From a virus, in IMG/VR virus record IMGVR_UViG_3300006919_000096, positions 1-47,353 of that record: DNA of 47,353 bases, one strand, 5' to 3'. Below are positions 34,540 through 43,295 of this stretch, in pieces. How positions within the stretch are numbered: position 1 is the stretch's first letter; the number at the start of each line of letters is the position of its first letter. Made by a program: the position numbers and the translations under genes. The notes under the pieces are model-generated. The model was not told the origin of the DNA. It did no database searches and worked only from the letters and a program-made list of their open reading frames with translations.

Positions 34540-35587
34540 CGACACGCACTGTGGTGTTCGAAATGACATGATAGAAATGGCCAATTATCAGGCACGTTTC
34601 TACAATGATATTTTCTTCCCGTACTTAGATGAACATGATATCAAACACATCATTCATCTAGGTGATTACTTTGATAGACGTAAGTACATCAATTTCAATT
34701 CCCTGTTTGCCAACAAAAATCACTTTATTAAACCTATGTTGGAACTTGGTATCAGTATGGACTTGGTGATTGGTAACCATGACACGTATTACAAGTCTAC
34801 AAATGAGGTGAATTCACCGGAACTTTTATTGTTCGAACATAATACTATTAATATAATATCTGAAGCAGTTGTTAAAGAATATGATGGATTTCCCATAGCT
34901 TTGGTTCCCTGGATAAATAACGAAAATTATGCAGATACTATAGATTTCTTATCGTCAGCTGCATCATCTATCTGTATGGGACACTTCGAAATTGAAGGTG
35001 CATTGATGATGCCTGGGTTTAACTGTCCTTCAGGTCTCTCTAGAGAGTTTCTGAGACGTTTTGAGACAGTTTTGAGTGGACACTTTCATACCAAGTCACA
35101 AATAGGAAACGTCCGTTACCTTGGTTCTCAGATGCAATTTACGTGGTCTGACTATGGAGACGAGAAGTATTTTCACATTTTCGATACAGAAACCCTAGAA
35201 ATTCTACCAGTTCACAATCCGTTGACCATGTTTGAGAAAGTATTCTATGATGATACAGATAAAACTTTCGAAGAAATTCAACAGATGGATGTCAGTTCAT
35301 GTGATAATAAATTTGTTAAATTGATTGTTGTGAACAAAGAGAATCCATATCTTTTTGATATGATGTTAGATAAACTATCTAAGGTCAACCCACTACACTT
35401 ACAAGTTGTAGATGACCATAAACACATGGACACAATGGATGATAGTGAGTTTGAAAATGTAGAAGATACATTGACAATTCTTACCAAGTACATCGAGGGA
35501 CTTGATATACAAGGTGAAAAAAAACCACTTGAAGATTTGATGCGTTCGTTATATACTGAAGCATTGGATGAACACAGCTACGTATGA
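34520..35587 (+). CDS. 47: Recombination endonuclease subunit gp47 (Mre11-like)
   Basis: 355 residues (T4 gp47 is 339). Metallophosphoesterase motifs in order: NDTHCG with Asp8 and His10, HLGDYFDRR, VIGNHDTYY, MGHFEIEGA, and SGHFHTKS. Together with gp46 it forms the Mre11-Rad50-type complex that degrades host DNA and resects ends for recombination-dependent replication. The ATG overlaps gp55 by 20 bases and the stop overlaps the gp46 start by four, so all three are coupled. Confidence 0.95.
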   Translation: MKIAILNDTHCGVRNDMIEMANYQARFYNDIFFPYLDEHDIKHIIHLGDYFDRRKYINFNSLFANKNHFIKPMLELGISMDLVIGNHDTYYKSTNEVNSPELLLFEHNTINIISEAVVKEYDGFPIALVPWINNENYADTIDFLSSAASSICMGHFEIEGALMMPGFNCPSGLSREFLRRFETVLSGHFHTKSQIGNVRYLGSQMQFTWSDYGDEKYFHIFDTETLEILPVHNPLTMFEKVFYDDTDKTFEEIQQMDVSSCDNKFVKLIVVNKENPYLFDMMLDKLSKVNPLHLQVVDDHKHMDTMDDSEFENVEDTLTILTKYIEGLDIQGEKKPLEDLMRSLYTEALDEHSYV

Positions 35588-37299
35588 TTAAATTTCACAC
35601 TATTCGGTACAAAAACCTTTTATCGACTGGTGACAAGTTTACAGAGATTTATCTAGATAGACACCAGAACACTCTCATTTTGGGTGAGAATGGTGCAGGT
35701 AAATCTACGATACTTGACGCCTTATGTTTTTCACTTTATGGTAAAGGGTTTCGTAATCTCAAAAAAGAACTACTAATTAACTCAATCAACGGCAAAGGAA
35801 TGGTCGTAGAGATTGAGTTTTCCATCGGACTAAAATCATACAAAGTTATTCGGGGCATGAAACCCAATAAGTTTGAGATATACGTTGATGGAGAATTAGT
35901 TGCACAAGACGCATCAGTGCGCGATTATCAAGAATATCTTGAAAAAAATATTCTAAAAACTAGCTATAGGTCGTTCACTCAAGTTGCCATTCTAGGTTCT
36001 GCAAACTTTGTTCCCTTCATGCAATTGAAAGCCAAAGACCGACGAGAGTTAGTAGAAGACTTACTAGACATTTCTATCTTTAGTACCATGCAAAACATTT
36101 TGAGACATCGTGTAACTAATCATATTAATGATGTTAATGAGAATCGTCATGGTATAGAGCTTCTTGAGGAACGAATACATGGTCTACACAATCAACTTAA
36201 AGCACTACAGCAGAATCGAGATGAGAAAGTAAAACGTTATAAAAAGACTGTAGATGATACCGACAAATACATCAACGACTTAGAAGAAAAAATGTTGTTC
36301 CAGGCTGGTGAACTCACCAAAACTGAAGAGTCGCTTAGTGGCAGGGGTAAGATACTAGAGACATTTGATAAAGCTAAACATTCAATGTCAAATCTTGAGT
36401 CTGAACGCGCACGTTCAAAGAGAGATAAACAATTTTTTGTGGATAATGATCATTGTTCTGTATGCAGTCAAGAAATATCAGATGATGTGAAGACAAAACA
36501 GATAGATTTATGTGAACATAAGGTTGAGTCTGTATCGAAAAAAATTCATGTGTTGAACACTGAACTCAGTAAACTGGAACAGACTCTGCGAGAAATGTCT
36601 AATCGTGAACAACTTCTATCGGAACAGAAGAGACGATTGGATGAATTGATGAATGAAGTTAAAACAAATAAAAAGTATAAAACTAAGATGCTGTCAGAAA
36701 TAACTGAATTAGAAAAAGACCTAAGACAGAATGACGATGTTCAAGGAAGAATTGATGACGCTGAAGATATTTTAGACCGATTACACAAAAAGAAAGAGTC
36801 ATTATCCACACACGGACACTATCTCGACATTGCAAAACTCTTATTGAAAGACCAAGGTGTTAAAGAGAAGATAGTTAAGCAGTATGTGCCTGTTATGAAT
36901 AAACTGATTAACAAGTATCTTGCACAACTAGAATTCTACGTTGGTTTCGAACTCAATGAATTGTTTGAGGAGACAATTAAATCTCGTTTCAGAGACGTGT
37001 TTAAGTATGACAATTTCTCACAAGGTGAGAAGATGAGAATTGATTTGTCTTTGTTGTTCACTTGGAGAAGTATTGCTAGAATGAAGAATAGTATGAGTAC
37101 CAATCTTCTTATCCTCGATGAGGTGTTCGATTCGTCTCTTGATGTATCTGGTACTGAAGACTTCTTGAAACTATTGGGTTCGATTGAAACAGAGACTAAC
37201 GCATTCATCATCTCCCACAAAGGTGATATGCTATATGACAGATTTGAGAATGTGTTAAAGTTTGAAAAGCACAAGAATTTTTCACGAATTGCAGACTGA
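35584..37299 (+). CDS. 46: Recombination endonuclease subunit gp46 (Rad50-like)
   Basis: 571 residues (T4 gp46 is 560). Walker A GENGAGKST (34-42); long coiled coil at about 180-430 broken by a zinc-hook pair Cys291/Cys294 (DHCSVCSQE); ABC signature NFSQGEKMRI (478-486); Walker B LLILDEVFD (508-516); and FIISHKGD as the switch His. It is the ATPase partner of gp47. The gene ends just before a late promoter and a new unit begins there. Confidence 0.95.
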   Translation: MIKFHTIRYKNLLSTGDKFTEIYLDRHQNTLILGENGAGKSTILDALCFSLYGKGFRNLKKELLINSINGKGMVVEIEFSIGLKSYKVIRGMKPNKFEIYVDGELVAQDASVRDYQEYLEKNILKTSYRSFTQVAILGSANFVPFMQLKAKDRRELVEDLLDISIFSTMQNILRHRVTNHINDVNENRHGIELLEERIHGLHNQLKALQQNRDEKVKRYKKTVDDTDKYINDLEEKMLFQAGELTKTEESLSGRGKILETFDKAKHSMSNLESERARSKRDKQFFVDNDHCSVCSQEISDDVKTKQIDLCEHKVESVSKKIHVLNTELSKLEQTLREMSNREQLLSEQKRRLDELMNEVKTNKKYKTKMLSEITELEKDLRQNDDVQGRIDDAEDILDRLHKKKESLSTHGHYLDIAKLLLKDQGVKEKIVKQYVPVMNKLINKYLAQLEFYVGFELNELFEETIKSRFRDVFKYDNFSQGEKMRIDLSLLFTWRSIARMKNSMSTNLLILDEVFDSSLDVSGTEDFLKLLGSIETETNAFIISHKGDMLYDRFENVLKFEKHKNFSRIAD

Positions 37300-37307
37300 C
37301 ATAAATA
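37300..37307 (+). promoter_or_regulatory. T4-type late promoter CATAAATA placed for a leaderless start
   Basis: Seven of eight consensus bases, starting one base after the gp46 stop codon. With T4 spacing, +1 is 37313, exactly the A of the following ATG. No Shine-Dalgarno sequence is visible between them. Confidence 0.65.
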
Positions 37308-37312
37308 GTGAT

Positions 37313-38812
37313 ATGAAATCTTTCACACAATTAAACAAAGACCTCACTGAATCTTTTTTGATTGAAGGTAACATTGACGTTACTGATATCTATAAAAGAA
37401 ACAATGTTGATACTATAATCAAAAGGTCTGTGGAAGGTGAACTGATTTATTCATCAAAAGATACAGCTTCTTATAAATTACCTCCGGTAAAAGATAGTAG
37501 TGAATGGATTCAGACTATCAAGAAGTACGAAGATACAGGAGTTGCAAAAGGTTCAGCCGAAGGGAAAGAGATTCAAGTTGCATTCAAAAATACCTATGGT
37601 AAATCATTTTCCGTAGGTAATGTTGATAAAATCATGAATGGGTTGAGTACTTTATCTGGTAAAAACCCGTCTGGAGAAGACTGGGAATCACTGATTGCAG
37701 TTGGTGTTAAAGTACATAATAAGTTACCCATAGATGGTCCTGAGTGGGATAGAGCACAAAAGTATTGGGAAGGTCATGAGAAACAGGCAGTTCGACTCGG
37801 TAAAGACTTTGTGGAAAAACTTGGGGTTAATGATTTAAAACAACTGGGTGCATCTGTCCTGCCTATAACGGGGGATTGGTCAAAATGGGGTGCCACTAAT
37901 AGGACCCCTAAGACTGATTTGATTGACGGCAACAAACACATTTCACTTAAAAAATCAGGTGGTTCTCAGTTGATGTCTGCTGGTAAAGAGGAGGCAATTG
38001 CAACGGTTAATGCTGCAATGTCTACCTATAGTGCTTCTACTACTGGTTCTAAAAAAATTAAAGAGATTACTTCTTTATTAGAAGAAAAAATGGTTAAGTT
38101 GAGTACCAAACAAACGGTTGATGCTGTTCAGAGTCTTCAAAAGAAAGGTAAGTTGAGTGATTCTGAAGCTGCTTTAATTAAAGAACTGGACGATGCAAAC
38201 CTCGGTGCAAATGAAATTAATTCACAATTAAATAAGTTGTTTAGTGATGATGTTTTCAAGTCACACTTTTGTTTTGAAGCTGCGACAGGACGTGTGAAAT
38301 TTGGTACGTCATCACAAGGTGTTGCAAATTCTATCGTAACGTTTCGTGATACAGGTGCCATTACAGATATTCTTCAATTAGATTCTGCTGAGGGTGCAGG
38401 TAAAGTACTTGCAAGAGGTAATAGTTTTTATGTGTCTTTCAAATCCTCTAGTGGTAGTGCACCTTATCTTGCTCTGAGGAGTAAAAAGTTGAGTAAGAAA
38501 GCTCTTGCAGAAGAAACGTTTCATGATATAATTCAAGAAGAAATGTTACAAGATAATCTCTTGATGGAAGAAATGCAACAACTAGACGAGTTTGCAATGT
38601 TTTCTAAGCTATCAAAGATGGCAAGAAATATTGGGAGTGAACTTGCCAACACTGCTAAAAAGGTTTTAGATAAAATTATGTCTCGTGTTCGTAGTGCGTT
38701 CAGTTATATCGTTTCATTAGGTAAACGTGCTGCATCTGCTTTATTGAGATTTTTTGGCGTTAGAATAGACAATGTACGAGTGAAAGGTGGGGGTAAGTAC
38801 CCTCTAAGATAA
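37313..38812 (+). CDS. Probable internal head protein with PD-(D/E)xK-like nuclease motif
   Basis: 499 residues from ATG 37313, chosen over an in-frame TTG (37262) inside gp46. The first residues, MKSFTQLNKDLTESFLIEG, resemble the capsid-targeting peptide of T4 internal proteins, with a candidate gp21 cleavage site LIE/G at 16-19. Residues ~120-225 hold a nuclease-like order: Glu125 in EDWESLIAVG, Asp202 in TPKTDLIDG, and Lys213 in HISLKKSGGSQLMS. This suggests a restriction-endonuclease-like fold, with Ser in place of the usual D/E in the third motif. The C-terminus is basic and amphipathic (IMSRVRSAFSYIVSLGKRAASALLRFF). Predicted late expression fits a protein packaged in the head and injected with DNA. 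Function is inferred. Confidence 0.7.
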   Translation: MKSFTQLNKDLTESFLIEGNIDVTDIYKRNNVDTIIKRSVEGELIYSSKDTASYKLPPVKDSSEWIQTIKKYEDTGVAKGSAEGKEIQVAFKNTYGKSFSVGNVDKIMNGLSTLSGKNPSGEDWESLIAVGVKVHNKLPIDGPEWDRAQKYWEGHEKQAVRLGKDFVEKLGVNDLKQLGASVLPITGDWSKWGATNRTPKTDLIDGNKHISLKKSGGSQLMSAGKEEAIATVNAAMSTYSASTTGSKKIKEITSLLEEKMVKLSTKQTVDAVQSLQKKGKLSDSEAALIKELDDANLGANEINSQLNKLFSDDVFKSHFCFEAATGRVKFGTSSQGVANSIVTFRDTGAITDILQLDSAEGAGKVLARGNSFYVSFKSSSGSAPYLALRSKKLSKKALAEETFHDIIQEEMLQDNLLMEEMQQLDEFAMFSKLSKMARNIGSELANTAKKVLDKIMSRVRSAFSYIVSLGKRAASALLRFFGVRIDNVRVKGGGKYPLR

Positions 38813-38813
38813 T

Positions 38814-39305
38814 ATGACAGATAAGAATATGTTCAATGCTACCCCAGCATTGTTTTTTGATTTTGAAAACCCACAGATGGACCCCAGTCTTCTAGAAAAA
38901 GAACTCACCGAAACTATAGAAAAGATTAATGTCATTGGTTTATCTGCTAATCAGATTGGGCATGATGTTAGGTGTTTGGCTTTAAACTCACAAGACAGAG
39001 GTGTTGTTGTGATGTTCAATCCTCAACTCAAAGCTGTATCGAAAGAGATGGTTGTAATGAAAGAAGGTGATGCCATGGTACCAGACTTTTTCGTTTCTTT
39101 AAAACGTCCGAAACACATTGTTGTTGAATATCAAGATACTCAGGGTGGAACTCATGAACTCGATTTAACAGGTGTTGCTGCTCGTTGTGTTCTACATGAA
39201 ATGGATAATCTAAACGGGGTTTTGTTTCTTGCACGTGCTTCTAGACTTAAACTACAGAGAGCTGTTAAAAGTAAATTGAAGAAAGAGAAAAGAAAATATG
39301 GATAG
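38814..39305 (+). CDS. Peptide-deformylase homologue with degenerate metal site
   Basis: 163 residues. The fold signature of phage deformylases is present: FFDFENPQMDPSLLEKELTET, motif 1 VIGLSANQIG (Gln47), FNPQL, and a C-terminal HEMDNLNGVLFLARAS. Two zinc ligands are changed. Motif 2 (normally EGCLS) reads EGDAM, so Cys becomes Asp86. Motif 3 (HExxH) reads HEMDN, so the second His becomes Asn132. Only His128 and the catalytic Glu129 remain. Active deformylase removes formyl groups from nascent proteins; this version is probably inactive or uses another metal arrangement. It starts one base after the previous stop and overlaps the next gene by eight bases. Confidence 0.82.
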   Translation: MTDKNMFNATPALFFDFENPQMDPSLLEKELTETIEKINVIGLSANQIGHDVRCLALNSQDRGVVVMFNPQLKAVSKEMVVMKEGDAMVPDFFVSLKRPKHIVVEYQDTQGGTHELDLTGVAARCVLHEMDNLNGVLFLARASRLKLQRAVKSKLKKEKRKYG

Positions 39306-40077
39306 GATGTATCCAAACCTAAATGATGATAGACCCATAGAACCCCTTTGGATAAGAAATACATTAACTAAAGATGAATGTGATGAGATTATTAGATTCC
39401 ATAAATCTCATCCTCACAAATTATCAGTTGGTGATATTGTTTCTTATCATGCTATGAGAATGACTCAAATCGCAAATTTGAGAATAAGAGATTTATTGTG
39501 GAAACCAATTTATGATGCAATAGGAACTATTCGCAAAGGAAGTGATGAATTGGTTTTCCCTGAAATGACTTCCATAAACGAATGGCATGTTGGTTCATAT
39601 CAGGAACCCCATACTGATGTTACTTCTACTCAAGAATTGAGACTAGAAGCTGAGGGATACTTACCTTGGGTTAGGTCTAGACAATGGACTTGTATATTTT
39701 ATTTGAATGATGACTTTAGAGGTGGTGAAAGTTTCATAGAGTATCCTGGTCCAGATGGTTCAGAAGAAACAGTATATCAGCCCGAAACTGGTTCTGGTGT
39801 GATATTCCAAGGTATGTATCATCAACATGGTGTTAAAAAAATTAGACGTAAAGCCAGATACACAATATCATACTGGTTCACAACTGAACTGAATAGAAGC
39901 TCCCCACAATTAATAGATTTGGACCCGAATGTTGATGAAGATATACTTAGATTGAAACTAGAGGGAAAACCTTATCCGACTTATGCTCCAATTTCACCGG
40001 ATGCTATGGCAAAGGATGAGGACAAACAAGTGTTCAACAAACGACCAACTTATGAAAAAAAATTTATTTCTTCTTAA
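39298..40077 (+). CDS. Fe(II)/2-oxoglutarate oxygenase, P4H-like
   Basis: 259 residues. Metal site His105-x-Asp107 in QEPHTDVTS, distal His175 or His177 in GMYHQHGVKKI, and Arg187 in RKARYTISYWF. The strand RQWTCIFYLNDDFRGGESFIEYP is typical of prolyl 4-hydroxylase-type enzymes. The C-terminal ~60 residues are Pro/Asp/Lys-rich and outside the core fold. ATG 39298 overlaps the deformylase-like gene; ATG 39307 is an alternative start. Proximity to a deformylase homologue might hint at nascent-protein modification, but the substrate is unknown. Confidence 0.85.
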   Translation: MDRMYPNLNDDRPIEPLWIRNTLTKDECDEIIRFHKSHPHKLSVGDIVSYHAMRMTQIANLRIRDLLWKPIYDAIGTIRKGSDELVFPEMTSINEWHVGSYQEPHTDVTSTQELRLEAEGYLPWVRSRQWTCIFYLNDDFRGGESFIEYPGPDGSEETVYQPETGSGVIFQGMYHQHGVKKIRRKARYTISYWFTTELNRSSPQLIDLDPNVDEDILRLKLEGKPYPTYAPISPDAMAKDEDKQVFNKRPTYEKKFISS

Positions 40078-40096
40078 AAATCAATAACTTAAAAAC

Positions 40097-40125
40097 TTGA
40101 CAAAATGGGTCATCTGCGGTAAAGT
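40097..40125 (+). promoter_or_regulatory. Sigma-70-like promoter
   Basis: Perfect TTGACA (40097-40102), 17-base spacer and TAAAGT (40120-40125; four of six). A GAGAGGAAA ribosome site follows before the ATG at 40152. The gap holds no T4 late box. Confidence 0.6.
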
Positions 40126-40151
40126 ATATACATACTTGAGAGGAAATAAAG

Positions 40152-42380
40152 ATGACCCAAACAACAATTAGAGATTCTAAAGACACTCTTGCCAAACTGA
40201 TGGCATCTGAAAATATCACAGTTGTGCATAGAAAAGTACCAACTGCATATTTTGATTTAGAAAATCGTGTTTTATGCTGTCCTATCCTAAAAGATGATAT
40301 ATCTCCAGAGTTGTATGACTTGTTTATGGGTCATGAAGTTGGCCATGCACTCAACACTCCATACGAAGGTTTACATTCCACCGTTACAGAAAATGCTTCT
40401 CTTAAAGGTTATCTAAACGTTATTGAAGATGTACGTATCGAACGTGATATTAAGAATCGATATCAGGGTTTGAAGCGTTCGTTTCATACTGCTTACAATG
40501 AACTCATGGAAATAAATTTCTTTGGTGTTGATGGTAAAAACCTTGATAAAATTTCACTTATTGATAAAATCAATTTGATTACCAAGTGCGGTTCACGTGT
40601 TCTTATTTCAATGTCTAATGAAGAACAAAAGTTCTTGGACATGGCTGAAAGCTGTGAGACATGGGAAGATGTTGTTGAGTGTGCAACTGCAATCTTTGAA
40701 TACTCAAAGGAAAAGGAAACACGTACTGATGAAGATGAGATTGTGTCTTATGAAAAGACACTAGAACAAATTGATGATTCTGGTGATGAAATTGAAACAG
40801 ATGAATTCAATGAAGAGTATGGTGATACCTCAGAAGACGGTGATGAAACTGAGGAAGAAATGGAGACTCAGGAAATTGGTGACGAGACTGATGACGATGA
40901 AGAAGAAGTTGCTTCTGAAGAAGGTGCCCGAGAATCTGTAACTGACCACTTCTCTCACAAAAACGAAACTTCCTTTATCGATGAAGAAGCGAATATGCGT
41001 ACTGAAATCGATTTGCTACCAATCTTCGAGAAGAATGGCCACTACAAAAATAAAATTATCACTTTCAAAAAAGTTCTTGAGGATTGGAGAAATGATAGAA
41101 ATGTAGAGTATGAAAAACATGACGATTTAATCAAAAAGTCTATCAAGATTCTTTCTAATAAGAACAAGAAGATTGTTAATCATATGGTTCGTGAGTTTGA
41201 GATGCAACAGACTGCACATCGATTCAGTAAAGCGATTACTTCGAAGACTGGTAAACTGGATACGAATCGATTAGCAAAATATAAAATTGTCGATGATATC
41301 TTTAAAAGAACAACCATACTACCTGATGGTAAAAATCATGGGGTTGTAGTTTTGTTAGACTGGTCATCTTCGATTGTGTCCTCTGTACCTGATATGATTG
41401 AACAGGCTTTGATTCTGGTTGACTTCTGTAGAAAAACAAACATTCCATATCGTATCTTTTTATTCTCAGACTATATGGATGAATGGTGTGTTGGTAGAGG
41501 TTCTCTTCTGGAAATTTTCAGTAATGAAATGTCTAACAGAGACCACAACGAAATGATGTACAATGTTGCCTGTTTGTGGTATTCTTACTTTACACGTAAC
41601 TTAACTGCTGGACGTTTTACTAAAGGTTTAGAAGAGTATAACAAGACATTTGAAACTGACCATTCGCTTACGGATGGGTATATTTACTTCAATTTCCATC
41701 TTTTCCCAAAGCAATATAATTTAGGTGGTACTCCTTTAGATGACAACTTGATTGTTTTAAGAACGTACCTACCAAACTTCCGAAAGATGTATGCACTTGA
41801 AAAGTGCGTGTTAACTATACTGACCGATGGATACTCTCATAGTTGTGATGATTTGGATATCAGTAATGAAGAGAGGGCCGAAGTAGAAAATCAAATGGCC
41901 GAGACTGATGCCCCATCCAATCGATGGAATAGATACCGCGGGGTTGAACGTTATATGAGAGACCCATACTCACGTAAAGTATACCGACTTGGTGATATGT
42001 CATATCGGTATGCTGGAAGTTTCCAGGTGACTCAAAATCTTCTGCATTGGATTTCTGCTGAGACTGGGTTTACCGTAACTGGTTACTTTTGTGTTAAAAA
42101 TAGAAGAGAATTTCAAACACTTATATTTCATGCTAATCTTGAAATTGGGGAGAATGATTGGAAAGAGGTTTCTAAAACTGGTAAAGTTTATGACACTCGT
42201 GGGTATAACAAATTGTTTGTCTGTAAGACTTCATCATTGGGAACTCAAGGTGATGACTACCTTGATGAAGAATTAAAAGAGGCGACAGTGCGTAAAATTG
42301 GTAGTGCGTTTTTGAAGAACCAAAAGAGTAAGATTTCTTCTAGGTTTCTCGCGAACGAATTTATCAAAGAAATTGCTTGA
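40152..42380 (+). CDS. CobT-like VWA protein with HExGH metal site
   Basis: 742 residues. N-terminal domain: a zinc-peptidase-like HEVGH (61-65) in DLFMGHEVGHALNTPYEG, with NVIEDVRIERDI (Glu92) about 28 residues later as a possible third ligand. Next is an acidic linker (about 190-260). The C-terminal von Willebrand A domain has MIDAS residues Asp403-x-Ser405-x-Ser407 in VVLLDWSSSI and a later TILTDGYSH. The VWA part matches CobT/CoxE-type partners of MoxR-family AAA+ proteins. A CobS-like AAA+ gene lies at 43355. Together they could form a metal chelatase-like or protein-remodelling complex. Similar marine phage genes are often labelled 'hydrolase or metal-binding protein'. Confidence 0.78.
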   Translation: MTQTTIRDSKDTLAKLMASENITVVHRKVPTAYFDLENRVLCCPILKDDISPELYDLFMGHEVGHALNTPYEGLHSTVTENASLKGYLNVIEDVRIERDIKNRYQGLKRSFHTAYNELMEINFFGVDGKNLDKISLIDKINLITKCGSRVLISMSNEEQKFLDMAESCETWEDVVECATAIFEYSKEKETRTDEDEIVSYEKTLEQIDDSGDEIETDEFNEEYGDTSEDGDETEEEMETQEIGDETDDDEEEVASEEGARESVTDHFSHKNETSFIDEEANMRTEIDLLPIFEKNGHYKNKIITFKKVLEDWRNDRNVEYEKHDDLIKKSIKILSNKNKKIVNHMVREFEMQQTAHRFSKAITSKTGKLDTNRLAKYKIVDDIFKRTTILPDGKNHGVVVLLDWSSSIVSSVPDMIEQALILVDFCRKTNIPYRIFLFSDYMDEWCVGRGSLLEIFSNEMSNRDHNEMMYNVACLWYSYFTRNLTAGRFTKGLEEYNKTFETDHSLTDGYIYFNFHLFPKQYNLGGTPLDDNLIVLRTYLPNFRKMYALEKCVLTILTDGYSHSCDDLDISNEERAEVENQMAETDAPSNRWNRYRGVERYMRDPYSRKVYRLGDMSYRYAGSFQVTQNLLHWISAETGFTVTGYFCVKNRREFQTLIFHANLEIGENDWKEVSKTGKVYDTRGYNKLFVCKTSSLGTQGDDYLDEELKEATVRKIGSAFLKNQKSKISSRFLANEFIKEIA

Positions 42381-42403
42381 CATAAATTTAAAAGGAAATT
42401 AAA

Positions 42404-42673
42404 ATGAACGATAAATTTGCTGATGCTTTGATTGCTGTTGGACCGACTCCATGTGAGAAGTATAATTGTAGTAATATTTCCATGTGTGCGAATGATGTTA
42501 CTGATTGTAAATCTTTCCGATACTGGGTCAACAATGGGTCATTCACTAAAGTCAAAAAGACAATTGGTGAAATGGTTTATGATGGCATTGAATACACGTT
42601 TGAATGTTTCACAACGAAAACAATTGAGAGTGATGTGAAACGATTGATTAGGGAAATTAAAGATGAAAGTTGA
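42404..42673 (+). CDS. Small four-cysteine protein
   Basis: 89 residues. Cys17, Cys22, Cys28 and Cys35 in the span PCEKYNCSNISMCAN...DCKSFRYWVNNG suggest a zinc or iron-sulfur site. The 'C.SFRYWV..G' phrase occurs in many small phage proteins of unknown role. A good AAAGGAAA site precedes the ATG. It overlaps the next gene by 11 bases and lies between the CobT-like and CobS-like genes, so it may be a cofactor-related accessory. Confidence 0.7.
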   Translation: MNDKFADALIAVGPTPCEKYNCSNISMCANDVTDCKSFRYWVNNGSFTKVKKTIGEMVYDGIEYTFECFTTKTIESDVKRLIREIKDES

Positions 42674-43295
42674 ACTCTTTTCACAAAAAGAACAACCAAA
42701 TAGTGTTGTGTCTTTATCTTTTGAATCGAATTGTTTTCTTTTTGAAAACTTCTTAAACGATGGTGAATTGAATGAGGTGGTAAAAACATTTAACGATTAC
42801 CACAAATATATAATCAATGTTTCTCGGATGACTACTAGAAATGACCAAAGGGAAGAGGAGATTATGTTTTTATCTGAAGTACAAGATAGATACAATATTT
42901 TTGATTGGGACCAGTTCTCTTTTGTGCCAAAGATTAGGAATTTGATATTAGACCAGTTCAAAGACTTTTGTTTGAATGGAGACTTGTATTGTAAATCATA
43001 TTTTGAAGGTGACAATGCTCTAACATTTAAGGAAGAGTATGAACCATTAACACCTGAAACATTCTTTGATGGATATTTACAATTTGACGGTGGGCCTGTT
43101 GATTTGTATTTATCTAATCCATTCACACCAAAAGACAATAGAATAATTAGAATGAATCCTGGCACAATTGTTTTTTGGCCGTCTTATGTCTATTCCAAAA
43201 TTACTATTCCAAAGAATAGTAAACGATTTGGTATTGTCATTGATTCTAAAGTTTCAACAGAAAATATTGAAAATTATTTTCAGTTGGGGGCTTGA
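42663..43295 (+). CDS. Degenerate oxygenase-like protein
   Basis: 210 residues. The C-terminal stretch RMNPGTIVFWPSYVYSKITIPKNSKRFGIVID matches the final strands of TIGR02466-type oxygenases (GRLLLFPSGLMHMVEAN...RISIAFN in the gene at 4911). The distal His is replaced (WPSYVYSKI) and no His-x-Asp or His-x-His appears before it. The fold is probably kept but iron binding lost. The N-terminal third is an unrecognised helical region. It lies inside the CobT/CobS-like module. A sigma-like promoter for the next gene begins at its stop codon. Confidence 0.65.
   Translation: MKVELFSQKEQPNSVVSLSFESNCFLFENFLNDGELNEVVKTFNDYHKYIINVSRMTTRNDQREEEIMFLSEVQDRYNIFDWDQFSFVPKIRNLILDQFKDFCLNGDLYCKSYFEGDNALTFKEEYEPLTPETFFDGYLQFDGGPVDLYLSNPFTPKDNRIIRMNPGTIVFWPSYVYSKITIPKNSKRFGIVIDSKVSTENIENYFQLGA

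Noticed and set aside
37262-37312. TTG start adding 17 residues to the internal-protein candidate
   Set aside because: It lies inside gp46 and would hide the MKSFTQLNKDL capsid-targeting-like start directly after a late promoter.
42382-42389. ATAAATTT near 42382 as a late promoter
   Set aside because: CATAAATT differs from the consensus at both ends, and the gene has a normal ribosome site and read-through from upstream.
42377-42405. TTGACA followed at 17 bases by TAAAAT as a promoter before 42404
   Set aside because: The -10 box would overlap the ATG, so +1 falls inside the gene; TTGACA here coincides with the preceding stop codon.
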